Assembly (NCBI GenBank): GCA_034932485.1
Contig: JAYFOQ010000019.1
Coordinates: forward strand, 62,001 to 126,000
Source of the DNA: Gordonibacter sp034932485
GTDB lineage: Bacteria > Actinomycetota > Coriobacteriia > Coriobacteriales > Eggerthellaceae
Length of the DNA stretch: 64,000 bases
Direction of reading: 5' to 3'
Within the stretch, counting starts at the first letter, position 1; every line of letters begins with the position of its first letter. Below are positions 51,217 through 59,647 of the stretch, piece by piece. The position numbers and the translations under genes were made by a program. The notes beneath the pieces were generated by a model that ran no database searches, was not told the origin of the DNA, and saw only the letters and a program-made list of their open reading frames with translations.

Positions 51217-52542
51217 TTACTTACTGTCTTGCTCGTCCTTTGCTGCATGCTCAACTATCACACGAATTTTGTCGATGCGATGGCGATCCATATCAAGCAC
51301 GGTAAACGTAGCTTTGTCGCCCTCATCCTCCACGGCCACCGTGTCGCCCTCGTTGGGAATACGATCAAAGAGCGACAGCAACAAGCCGCCCGCGGTTTCA
51401 CACTCTTCAGCCTCGGCGGGTTTAAAGCCAATAAGTTCTTCCACCTCGTCTACCGGCATCGAGCCATCAACCAGTAGGCTACCATCCTCCAACTCAACCA
51501 CACCATGATCTTCGCCATGACGATACTCGTCGTCAATGCGGCCAACAATCTGCTCCATAATGTCACTCATGGTAACGATGCCCGACGTGCCACCATGCTC
51601 GTCGATAACCACGGCAATTTTCGTGCGCTTCTCTTGTAGCACCTGCAACAACTTGGCAATAGCGATACCTTCAGGAACGGCCTGAATCGTACGAATACGC
51701 AAATCGTCCATCGTGCTTTCTGCCGGCATGGTGTAAAGATCTTTTACATGCACAAATCCGACGATGCGATCTTTGCTACCACGACAAACCGGATAACGTG
51801 TGTACTTGTACTGGCGAATAAGTTCCATGTTCTCTTCAAGCGGATCTTCCAAATCCAAACAAATCACGTCAGTACGCGGCGTCATAATAGCCTCTGCGTC
51901 TTTATCGCCTAGGTCAAAAATGTTGTCTACGTACTCATTTTGCTCAGGGTCGATCAAACCACTTTCGGTACTTTCGTCAATGAGCAGCTTAATCTCCTCA
52001 TCGGTGTACACCTCGTGTTCATTTGCAACATCGTGGCCTAACAACTTCATTACACCGTTCGTAATGGAGTTAAACAACCACATGACAGGATACGTAATGC
52101 GGTAAAACCACACCAGTGGTGTAGCGGTGAACAGAGCCCAGCGTTCCGTAGAAAAGATAGCCAACGACTTGGGAATAAGTTCTCCCACCACAATATGTAA
52201 CGCAGTAATAATGATGAAGCCAACCGCTATAGCAATAGCATGAATAACCGCCTCCGGCAAACCGAGAGCCGAAAGCAAAGGCGAAATAAGAGCAGACACG
52301 GCCGGCTCACCCAGCCAGCCTAACGCAAGGGAAGCCAGCGTAATTCCCAACTGACACGCGGACAAATAGGCATTCACGTTTTCGGCAACGAGTTTGGTGT
52401 ACTGAGCACCCGAACGTCCCTCATCGACGAGAATCTCTACCTGAGATTTACGAATTCGCACCAAGGCAAATTCAGCAACAACAAAAAACGCATTCATAAG
52501 CAGGAAGAACAGGACAAGCACAAGGCTTAACGCAACGGGCAT
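51217..52542 (-). CDS. CNNM/CorC-type membrane transporter (HlyC/CorC family)
   Basis: Protein of 441 residues from ATG 52542 (AAGGAG upstream). The order is a DUF21/CNNM membrane domain with about four helices (1-190), two CBS domains (about 215-335; IMTPRTDVICLDLEDP, VIDEHGGTSGIVTMSDI) and a C-terminal CorC_HlyC/transporter-associated domain (about 350-430). CNNM proteins handle Mg2+ or Na+ and bind ATP-Mg in the CBS pair. An 11-bp inverted repeat lies in its 5' leader. Confidence 0.92.
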   Translation of the reverse strand: MPVALSLVLVLFFLLMNAFFVVAEFALVRIRKSQVEILVDEGRSGAQYTKLVAENVNAYLSACQLGITLASLALGWLGEPAVSALISPLLSALGLPEAVIHAIAIAVGFIIITALHIVVGELIPKSLAIFSTERWALFTATPLVWFYRITYPVMWLFNSITNGVMKLLGHDVANEHEVYTDEEIKLLIDESTESGLIDPEQNEYVDNIFDLGDKDAEAIMTPRTDVICLDLEDPLEENMELIRQYKYTRYPVCRGSKDRIVGFVHVKDLYTMPAESTMDDLRIRTIQAVPEGIAIAKLLQVLQEKRTKIAVVIDEHGGTSGIVTMSDIMEQIVGRIDDEYRHGEDHGVVELEDGSLLVDGSMPVDEVEELIGFKPAEAEECETAGGLLLSLFDRIPNEGDTVAVEDEGDKATFTVLDMDRHRIDKIRVIVEHAAKDEQDSK

Positions 52543-52572
52543 TAAAGCTGGTCTCCTTAGGTTTTGTGGCCA

Positions 52573-52613
52573 CTGTATTGCCGGATGGCTTCCTGAACCG
52601 CCCGGCAATACAG
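52573..52613 (-). promoter_or_regulatory. Inverted repeat in the 5' leader of the CNNM gene
   Basis: CTGTATTGCCG at 52573-52583 pairs with CGGCAATACAG at 52603-52613; 19-nt loop. It lies about 20 nt before the ribosome site, with no U-run, so it could affect translation. Confidence 0.4.
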
Positions 52614-52831
52614 CAGGTTTACTCTGTCCTGGTTATTTGTACCATCCTGTAGGTTTTTCTGCGTGAAAAAATACTCTTTATACAGAAGTTGGTGCAAGTT
52701 GGCACCTTTGCGACACCTTACAACCAACCGCGGACCCGGAGAGCACACCCTCCGACTTCACTACCCCATCGCGCACAATGCGCTGTTCCAGCAATTCCAC
52801 GCTTAAGCCTCCGTCGTCCGTCCCATCCAAA

Positions 52832-52868
52832 CCAAACAAAACGCGGCGGCTCTTGAAAGCCCGCCGCG
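52832..52868 (-). terminator. Terminator of the APC permease gene
   Basis: CGCGGCGG at 52842-52849 with CCGCCGCG at 52861-52868, followed on the minus strand by TTTTGTTT. Confidence 0.85.
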
Positions 52869-52925
52869 CGCAATGCGTTGCCGAACAGTGCAAAGGATGA
52901 ACGGAGATAGGGAAACAAGGAACGG

Positions 52926-54488
52926 CTAGATAACAACCTGTCCGCTTAGCAGAAGGAACAAAGATACCGCAGCAGCCACCAAAATAACGATAACCACTAT
53001 TTTGTCTACCATGCTTGTTAAATACGGTTCGCCACGTTCCTTTTTCCCTTTAACGTACATAAGAATACCCGGCGCGTATAGTAAAGACATCAAAGTGAGA
53101 CCCACCGATCCTGAGGCCCACGCTAGAAAGAAGCTATACACCACGCCGAAGATACCAAAGATGCGCCACAGCGCGATGTTGCCGCCAATCTTACCCCTGA
53201 ACGCACCCGGTTCGGTAAACGTAAGCTTGGCAAAATATGCTGCCGAAAGCAGGTAGGGAAGCAAAATCATGCCAGCCGAAAGCGTGTAAAAAAACTGGTA
53301 CGAACTGTCAGAGAACAACATGGCTATAAGGAACATCTCAATAATAATATTGGTAACAGCAAGCGTAACGATGGGAGCACCCTTTTTATTGGTTTTGGCA
53401 AATGCCTTAATAAATACACCTTGTTCGGCCGCCTCATAGGGCGATTCACTGGAAAGCACGGTATAGCCCAGCATAGCCCCCACCAGCGAAAGCACGACAC
53501 CACCGTTAATAAGGATGGCACCCCACTGCCCTACAGCCACCTCCATAACACCCGCCAACGCCGGATTTTCCAGTTCGGCTAATTGAGAAAGCGGCATTAC
53601 CCCCATGGACAGCACGCTTACCAATAAGTAAATGGTTAGCACACACACAAACGCGATGATAGTTGCCTTGCCAACATCCTTGCTGTGCTTGGCACGTCCC
53701 GAAATGGCCACAGCGCCCTCAATACCCACGAACACCCAAATGGTAATCATCATGGTACTGCTCACCTGGTCAAAGAAAGGCAAACTCGGATTGGCGCCCA
53801 TGGTAAGGTTTGCCATAAAAATACCTAGGTCAAACTTCTGCAAAAAAATGATGGCAATAATGGCCACGAAGATTGGCACAATCTTACTGATGGTAATGAT
53901 GGCATTTACCCCAGTAACTTCTTTAACTCCACGAGAAACAAGGAACACATAAAACCAAATAAGACAACTTGCGCCAATAACTGATGCCAAGTTAGTGCCG
54001 CCGCCAAAAATAGGGAAGAAATATGCCAGAGCCCCAAACAGCAGCGCCGAAAAACTCACCGTACACAAAAGCGCGCTAATCCAATAACCCCACGCACTAT
54101 TGAATCCCAAGAAATCGCCGAATCCGGTGCTGGCATAGCTATAGATGCCGCCTTTAAGATCGGGCTTAACACGTGAGAGTGCAAAGAACGTCATAACGAG
54201 GCACAAAACGCCGATGCCGGAAATACCCCACGCCGTAAGGATGGCGGCACCGCTGGCACCACCCGCCGCCTGGTCTCCAGCAAGCGTAAACACACCACCA
54301 CCAATAATGAGCGTAATAACCGTGGTCACTAGGCGGAAGATGCCCAAGCCTCCCTGGGGCTGCGGAATACCCGATAGGCCGTCGACGTTCGTGCCGACCG
54401 AAAGATCATGCTCTATAGTTGCCGCTGAGGCGATGGAGGCCGAAGCCTGCGTCGTCGAAGTGGATTGGTGCGATGTGGAAGCACTCAT
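52926..54488 (-). CDS. APC-family amino acid/polyamine permease or antiporter
   Basis: Membrane protein of 520 residues from ATG 54488 (GAGGAA upstream) with about 12 helices. The first helix motif is TTVITLIIGGGVFTLAGDQ and the GVEGAV segment (FVGIEGAVAISGRAKHSKDVGKAT) is of the basic amino acid antiporter type (ArcD/LysP-like APA group). Arginine/ornithine exchange would suit an asaccharolytic anaerobe, but no arc genes are in view. The first 35 residues are a Ser/Thr/Ala-rich cytoplasmic tail, longer than usual. Single gene. Confidence 0.9.
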   Translation of the reverse strand: MSASTSHQSTSTTQASASIASAATIEHDLSVGTNVDGLSGIPQPQGGLGIFRLVTTVITLIIGGGVFTLAGDQAAGGASGAAILTAWGISGIGVLCLVMTFFALSRVKPDLKGGIYSYASTGFGDFLGFNSAWGYWISALLCTVSFSALLFGALAYFFPIFGGGTNLASVIGASCLIWFYVFLVSRGVKEVTGVNAIITISKIVPIFVAIIAIIFLQKFDLGIFMANLTMGANPSLPFFDQVSSTMMITIWVFVGIEGAVAISGRAKHSKDVGKATIIAFVCVLTIYLLVSVLSMGVMPLSQLAELENPALAGVMEVAVGQWGAILINGGVVLSLVGAMLGYTVLSSESPYEAAEQGVFIKAFAKTNKKGAPIVTLAVTNIIIEMFLIAMLFSDSSYQFFYTLSAGMILLPYLLSAAYFAKLTFTEPGAFRGKIGGNIALWRIFGIFGVVYSFFLAWASGSVGLTLMSLLYAPGILMYVKGKKERGEPYLTSMVDKIVVIVILVAAAVSLFLLLSGQVVI

Positions 54489-54621
54489 GGTTTCACCGTT
54501 CCTCGCCGGGTTGACCGCTCCATAATACCCCACCGAGACCGTTGGACCTGCTTCTTTTCAGGATGTTTCGATTCTGATTCTTAACACCCCCTACCGGGGC
54601 GACTTAAACGACGTAGCTACG

Positions 54622-57525
54622 CTACCGCTCAACAACCGAACTTTCCACCAGCACCGACGAGAGGGCAGACCGGTTCAGATTACAGCCCAGACCATTCTCG
54701 TAGCCAACGCGACCGAGCGTTATTAAACCCCGCTCAACGGTGTAGGGCGGTTCGGTTACGTCGGTGGCAAAATAGCGCGCCGTAGCGCCAATATCGCCGG
54801 GAGCATCTATACCAGGCAGCACTTGGAAAGCAGCGTGGAGGCGCTTCGATACACCCGTATCGTACATACCACCCATCCATACCGACAAGCCACGCGCCTG
54901 GGCCAAACGCACAAAGTCCAACGAAGGTTGAACGCCGCCCATTTTGCCAATTTTTAGTGCATAACAGCGCAAATCGGGATGCTGAAGGGCTCGACCCACG
55001 TCTTGAGGGCGAGCAATAGACTCATCGAGACAAATCGGCGTTTGCAGCATACGCTGCAAACGCACCAACCGAGAAAACAGATCGGCGGGTCCCACGGTAG
55101 GAGCACGATGTGGATCCAGCGGTTCTTCAATCCAGGCCGCACCGCATCCATCCAAAACACGCAGTTCGTCTAGATGGTGTTCCATGAAACTTTGGTTAGC
55201 ATCAAGCGTAATCATAAGCTGCGGAAACGCATCGCGTACCGCTCGCACCACCGGAGCACAGCCAGGAGCTATCTTTAGCTTCACCCGGCGATAGCCCGCC
55301 TCAACGCAGCGTCGCACGGCCTCCACGGTATCTTTAGGCGAGCTTATGCCTACTACAGCACCCGCAGGAGTGGCCCTTACTGACGAACGGGTCGCACCCT
55401 CAGACGCATTCGCAATTCGCGCTTCTTTTTCGCTTGCGCCTTCCGCAGCATTCACCTTCGCTGACGCACTGATTAACTGCCAAAGTGGCTTACCTACAAT
55501 CTTGCCGTACAGGTCCCACAATGCTGGCTCGAGCGCGCCTTGCGCCAACGGGAAACCTATTGCTTCAGCGCATCGGGCAAACGAGGCGCTCACCTCAGAG
55601 GGATGCAGATACACCTCGCTTAGCACCAAAGGAGCCAGCACATCTTTTAGCACACGCGTGTCTTGATCCAGGGTCTCGGGCAAATACCAATCGGTTTCGA
55701 AGGCCACACATTCCCCTAAACCCGTGCGCCCCGCATGATCATGTACTTCCACGATGATCGATTCCCGGGTACGCAACAAGCCCTTCGCCGTCTTAAACGG
55801 TTTCATAAATGGCAAACTAATACGATGCAATACAACACGAACCACCTCGATACGCTGGTCATACAAAGCTTCCAGGGCAGTTCGATCAATCTTTCCCACG
55901 GCCGTACGCGGAAACTGATCCAACGTGCAGATACAGCGGGGCTGATAAAGCTTCGAAAGACGCGGGGCCAAGCTAGTGTGCACCGAAGCAGAAAACTGCT
56001 GAGGCGTAAGGTGGCAAGATAAATCGGATGCAGATAGGCCAGATGATGTTTGCGAACGCGTTGAGGGAAGGGTATTGCCACGAGCACGCTCAACGAAAGC
56101 TACCGGCCGGCGACCCCACTGCGAATCAACCACGCCAAATACATGAGCATCGGCAACACCAGGGATACGCACAAGTTTGTCGCGAATCTCGGCCGGATAC
56201 ACGTTTTCGCCGCCCGACACAAACATGTCGGCTGTGCGTTCTTTTACGTACAATCGCCCATTCGCGAGTGCTGCCGTGTCCCCAGTAAGAAACAAGCCGT
56301 CTACCGTATGCGCTGCGCGTGCGTTTAGATAACCTTCAAACACGCCAGGTCCCCTCACCGCCAAACGCCCAAACCCCTGAGCGTCAGGGTCTACAATACG
56401 CGCTTCATAACCAGGCAGCAAGCGTAGCCCGCCATCAAACGAAGACGTAACTTGCTCATGCGCTATCTGGCTGGAAGTTTCCGTCATGCCGTAGCTTGTA
56501 TACACACGCGCACCGGTCGTCCTTGCCTGCATGAGCGTTTGAGGGTTGGCCGCACCACCGCCCAGCAAGATACAGCGGTAGTGCCGCAAAACACCGGCCG
56601 TATCTGCTGCAAGCAAATCCTGCAACATCTTGTCCACCACCGAAACGTGCGTGGCGCGTACGCGTTCGGTATCGGATAACAACCGCTTTGCATCGAAGCG
56701 ACGATACAGCACAAACTGAAAATCAGCGAGGAGGCTACGTACGATCACCTGAAAACCGCCCACGTGATACAAGGGCAGGGCCGCCTGCCAGACGCCCCCA
56801 TCGGCGCTACACAACGTAGCATTTGACGCTTCGGCGGCACCGCAAAGCTGCGCCCAGGTTAACGGCACGGCTTTCGCCTTACCCGTAGAGCCTGAGGTAA
56901 ACATAATAAGTGCGCGATTTTTTGCGTCGAACACATGGGCGGAACGCTCGGCAAAGTGGATAATCTCTTCCAAAGCATCTTGGCGTTGCATCTCATCGCG
57001 ACGTCGACGCGTTGCACGCTGTGATGTAGCGCGCCCTAATCCACGCGAAGAACGCGGTTCAGCCACAGCAGCTGTGGCGCGAGCCATAAAGCTAGGACGT
57101 GCAACACGGGAGGTCGCTGAATCCGAACGATCCTCACCTACCAAAAGGGCCACCGCGCGATCAAACAACCCCTGCGCACCCTCTTCGTCGACACGAAAAG
57201 ACACTCGCACATCGGGGCAACGCTCTAACTCCAGAAGACGTGCCAACTTCTCGCCCGACGTCAAGCGGTTATTCATCGCGACCAAAGTGAAACTACCATA
57301 GGCGGCAGCAAGCATAAGCAGCACATAGAGGGAACAATTAGGCAGGTCGACTGCCACGCAATCGCCCCGATGCACGCCACGCGTCTGCAAATGACGGGCA
57401 AGCGCAGCCGACAGCATACGCGTCTCCCTATACGAATACGAAGTTTCAAGGCCCGATTGATCAACGTACGTAAAAAACGTACGTTGCGGATATCGGCGCA
57501 CCATGCTTTCAAACGCCCTGATCAT
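54622..57525 (-). CDS. menE-menC: Fused O-succinylbenzoate-CoA ligase and O-succinylbenzoate synthase (MenE-MenC)
   Basis: Bifunctional menaquinone protein of 967 residues. The N-terminal half (about 1-560) is an acyl-CoA ligase: ATP loop MFTSGSTGKAKAV (about 208-220), SYGMTETSSQ (about 340) and the C-terminal GKIDRTALEAL. The second half (about 570-955) is an enolase-superfamily synthase with KLKIAPG, DANQSFMEHH and EEPLDPHR, and the late KIGKMGG. Ser/Arg/Ala-rich inserts lie near 140-195 and 485-525 in MenE and near 690-735 in MenC. MenC makes O-succinylbenzoate and MenE activates it, so the fusion joins consecutive steps in reverse order along the chain. It follows menB by 146 nt. Confidence 0.93.
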   Translation of the reverse strand: MIRAFESMVRRYPQRTFFTYVDQSGLETSYSYRETRMLSAALARHLQTRGVHRGDCVAVDLPNCSLYVLLMLAAAYGSFTLVAMNNRLTSGEKLARLLELERCPDVRVSFRVDEEGAQGLFDRAVALLVGEDRSDSATSRVARPSFMARATAAVAEPRSSRGLGRATSQRATRRRRDEMQRQDALEEIIHFAERSAHVFDAKNRALIMFTSGSTGKAKAVPLTWAQLCGAAEASNATLCSADGGVWQAALPLYHVGGFQVIVRSLLADFQFVLYRRFDAKRLLSDTERVRATHVSVVDKMLQDLLAADTAGVLRHYRCILLGGGAANPQTLMQARTTGARVYTSYGMTETSSQIAHEQVTSSFDGGLRLLPGYEARIVDPDAQGFGRLAVRGPGVFEGYLNARAAHTVDGLFLTGDTAALANGRLYVKERTADMFVSGGENVYPAEIRDKLVRIPGVADAHVFGVVDSQWGRRPVAFVERARGNTLPSTRSQTSSGLSASDLSCHLTPQQFSASVHTSLAPRLSKLYQPRCICTLDQFPRTAVGKIDRTALEALYDQRIEVVRVVLHRISLPFMKPFKTAKGLLRTRESIIVEVHDHAGRTGLGECVAFETDWYLPETLDQDTRVLKDVLAPLVLSEVYLHPSEVSASFARCAEAIGFPLAQGALEPALWDLYGKIVGKPLWQLISASAKVNAAEGASEKEARIANASEGATRSSVRATPAGAVVGISSPKDTVEAVRRCVEAGYRRVKLKIAPGCAPVVRAVRDAFPQLMITLDANQSFMEHHLDELRVLDGCGAAWIEEPLDPHRAPTVGPADLFSRLVRLQRMLQTPICLDESIARPQDVGRALQHPDLRCYALKIGKMGGVQPSLDFVRLAQARGLSVWMGGMYDTGVSKRLHAAFQVLPGIDAPGDIGATARYFATDVTEPPYTVERGLITLGRVGYENGLGCNLNRSALSSVLVESSVVER

Positions 57526-57628
57526 CGGTTAGCTGATCCTGCCTCCTACCGTTCTATGCGGCATAATCGCCCGCATGGCTGCGAATTCTGCCTACGAGAC
57601 ATACACACGGCAAACGCAAGTCACACTG

Positions 57629-57668
57629 CTTGTGAGTGCCTACACGCTGACGTATAGGCACTCACAAG
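57629..57668 (-). terminator. Hairpin between menB and menE-menC
   Basis: A perfect 14-bp stem based on TGTGAGTGCCTA (57631-57642) and its complement (57655-57666), 4 nt after the menB stop and without a U-run. It may attenuate or stabilise rather than fully stop transcription. Confidence 0.5.
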
Positions 57669-57671
57669 ATT

Positions 57672-58511
57672 CTACGGAAACTTCGGGAACTGGGTAAAAT
57701 CGGGAGTACGCTTCTCCTTGAAGGCGTCGCGTCCCTCTTTCGCCTCATCGGTGGTGTAGTACAGAAGCGTGGCGTCGCCCGCCAACTGCTGAATACCAGC
57801 CAAGCCATCGGTAGCCGCGTTGAACGAAGCTTTCATAAAACGCAAAGCCGTAGGAGACAGCTGAAGCATCTCGCGCGCCCAACTAACACATTCTGCTTCT
57901 AGCTCATCAAAGGCGACCACTTTGTTCACCAGACCCATATCAAGCGCTTCTGCCGCCGAGTACTGACGGCAAAGATACCAGATTTCACGTGCTTTCTTCT
58001 GTCCCACAATGTCGGCCAAATAGCCCGCACCGTATCCGGCATCGAAGCTGCCCACCTTGGGGCCAGTCTGGCCAAACTTTGCGGTATCGGCCGCCAACGA
58101 CAGGTCGCACAGAATGTGCAAGATATGTCCGCCACCGATGGCGTATCCGTTCACCATAGCGATGACAGGCTTGGGTACTACACGAATAAGACGCTGCAAA
58201 TCCAGCACGTTTAGACGCGGAATATTGTCCTCGCCCACATACCCACCGTTACCGCGAATTTTCTGATCGCCACCCGAACAAAAGGCCTCGTCTTCGTGGC
58301 GTCCGCCGTGGTTGGCTCCCGTGAGAATTATTACACCAATTTCCGCATCGTCGCGAGCAACCGTAAACGCATCATACATCTCGTTGACCGTAAGCGGAGT
58401 GAATGCGTTACGACGCTCGGGGCGATTGATGGTAATTTTAGCGATGCCGTCGCAGGTATCGTAGCTAATCTCGCGGTACTTCTTGCCCGCTTGCCACACA
58501 ACGTCGCTCAT
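57672..58511 (-). CDS. menB: 1,4-dihydroxy-2-naphthoyl-CoA synthase
   Basis: Crotonase-fold enzyme of 279 residues that cyclises O-succinylbenzoyl-CoA. The family blocks are NRPERRNAFTPLTVNEMYDAF, the oxyanion region DEAFCSGGDQKIRGNGGY and VNGYAIGGGHILHILCDLSLAAD, and the ending KEKRTPDFTQFPKFP typical of MenB. Length is normal. A 230-bp gap separates it from menH, so it may have its own promoter. Confidence 0.96.
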   Translation of the reverse strand: MSDVVWQAGKKYREISYDTCDGIAKITINRPERRNAFTPLTVNEMYDAFTVARDDAEIGVIILTGANHGGRHEDEAFCSGGDQKIRGNGGYVGEDNIPRLNVLDLQRLIRVVPKPVIAMVNGYAIGGGHILHILCDLSLAADTAKFGQTGPKVGSFDAGYGAGYLADIVGQKKAREIWYLCRQYSAAEALDMGLVNKVVAFDELEAECVSWAREMLQLSPTALRFMKASFNAATDGLAGIQQLAGDATLLYYTTDEAKEGRDAFKEKRTPDFTQFPKFP

Positions 58512-58741
58512 GGCCGTCCTTTCGGGGGCGCCCGGATGACCGGAGACACCAATAGAGGGAGGTGATTCGAAGGTATATGCTTATAGTAACGCGTCACGAC
58601 ATCACATGGAAATAACCGCAGAATAATTCCGAAAATCGGCATCACTCGGCAGTCAAACGCGCAAAAAACGCGCTCCCCCGCAAGCTGCCCCAACTTAACA
58701 CCCGGTATAAGCGACCCGAGAAGAACTGACCCGAGCCTAAC

Positions 58742-59644
58742 CTAGAACCGAGCGAGGAAGTTGTTGATAACATCACCATACTTTTCGGGGACTTCAAGAT
58801 GCACGTTATGCCCTGCGTTCTCAACTATACAAACGGAGCACGCGCCTCGTTTCTTTAAATCCTGAGCGAGGTTTCGGTATTTTTGATCACTGCTTCCCAC
58901 CAGATAAAGCGTGGGAAAAGCAAAGCGAGACAACCGGGCGAGTGCTTCCTCGCGCAGCGGCATAGTATGTTGCCCCGCGCCTTCAAACACACGGGCCAGA
59001 GCCTCGGCATCGTTAGATAACCGACCCCTGCGAATACGCTCTTGCACTGCGACCGGCAAGGTACGCTGGGTAGCAAACAAGGGCAGGTTCTCCCAACGGT
59101 CCATGAACACCTTAAGACCTTCGCTACGCAATCGCGCAGCACAGTCCGCATCGCGAACGGCTGCTTGCGCGCGCTCTTCACTATCGGTAGGGCCAAGACC
59201 TGCGCTCTCCAATATCAGCGCAGCAAACAGCTGTCCTCGGTGCTGGGCAGCCGCCAACGCAATACGCCCACCCATCGAGTAACCCACAACCGGCACCGCC
59301 GACACACCTGCCTGGCGCGCGACATGCTCAAGAAACGCACAGGTGGCAATAGCAGCCTCATCAATACGATAGAAGCGATCATCCCGCGGACGATCGCTTC
59401 CTCCATGGCCAACCAGCTCAAGCGCCACCACCGGACGAGTGCGCGCCAAGAGCGGGGCAACCTCATCCCACGACGAAGCACTTTGGGCAAATCCGTGTAG
59501 CAGAACAAGCGGAGCGCGACCAATACCTCTGCCGTCTCCAGCCACGCAACAGTGAGACTCACCCCAAAACACCGAGCGATAAGTTACTCCGCGAAAGGTA
59601 AAGAAATCCTCCCGAGGCTGTGGTTCATCCCTCGTTACCCTCAT
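58742..59644 (-). CDS. menH: Alpha/beta hydrolase, probable SHCHC synthase
   Basis: Alpha/beta-hydrolase of 300 residues. HGFAQSASSW supplies the oxyanion region and GYSMGGR the nucleophile Ser (about 125). The catalytic His is in ENAGHNVHLE (about 281). MenH eliminates pyruvate from the MenD product; the assignment rests on its place 3 nt after menD and the motif match. The N-terminal extension of about 45 residues before the core is longer than in E. coli MenH. Confidence 0.88.
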   Translation of the reverse strand: MRVTRDEPQPREDFFTFRGVTYRSVFWGESHCCVAGDGRGIGRAPLVLLHGFAQSASSWDEVAPLLARTRPVVALELVGHGGSDRPRDDRFYRIDEAAIATCAFLEHVARQAGVSAVPVVGYSMGGRIALAAAQHRGQLFAALILESAGLGPTDSEERAQAAVRDADCAARLRSEGLKVFMDRWENLPLFATQRTLPVAVQERIRRGRLSNDAEALARVFEGAGQHTMPLREEALARLSRFAFPTLYLVGSSDQKYRNLAQDLKKRGACSVCIVENAGHNVHLEVPEKYGDVINNFLARF

Positions 59645-59647
59645 GAT

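Larger units (their letters stand above)
52543..52925. other. Spacer between the CNNM and permease genes
   Basis: About 380 bp without a convincing gene. It contains the leader hairpin at 52573-52613 and the permease terminator at 52832-52868. A small GGTGC/GCACC hairpin occurs near 52690-52705. Confidence 0.6.
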
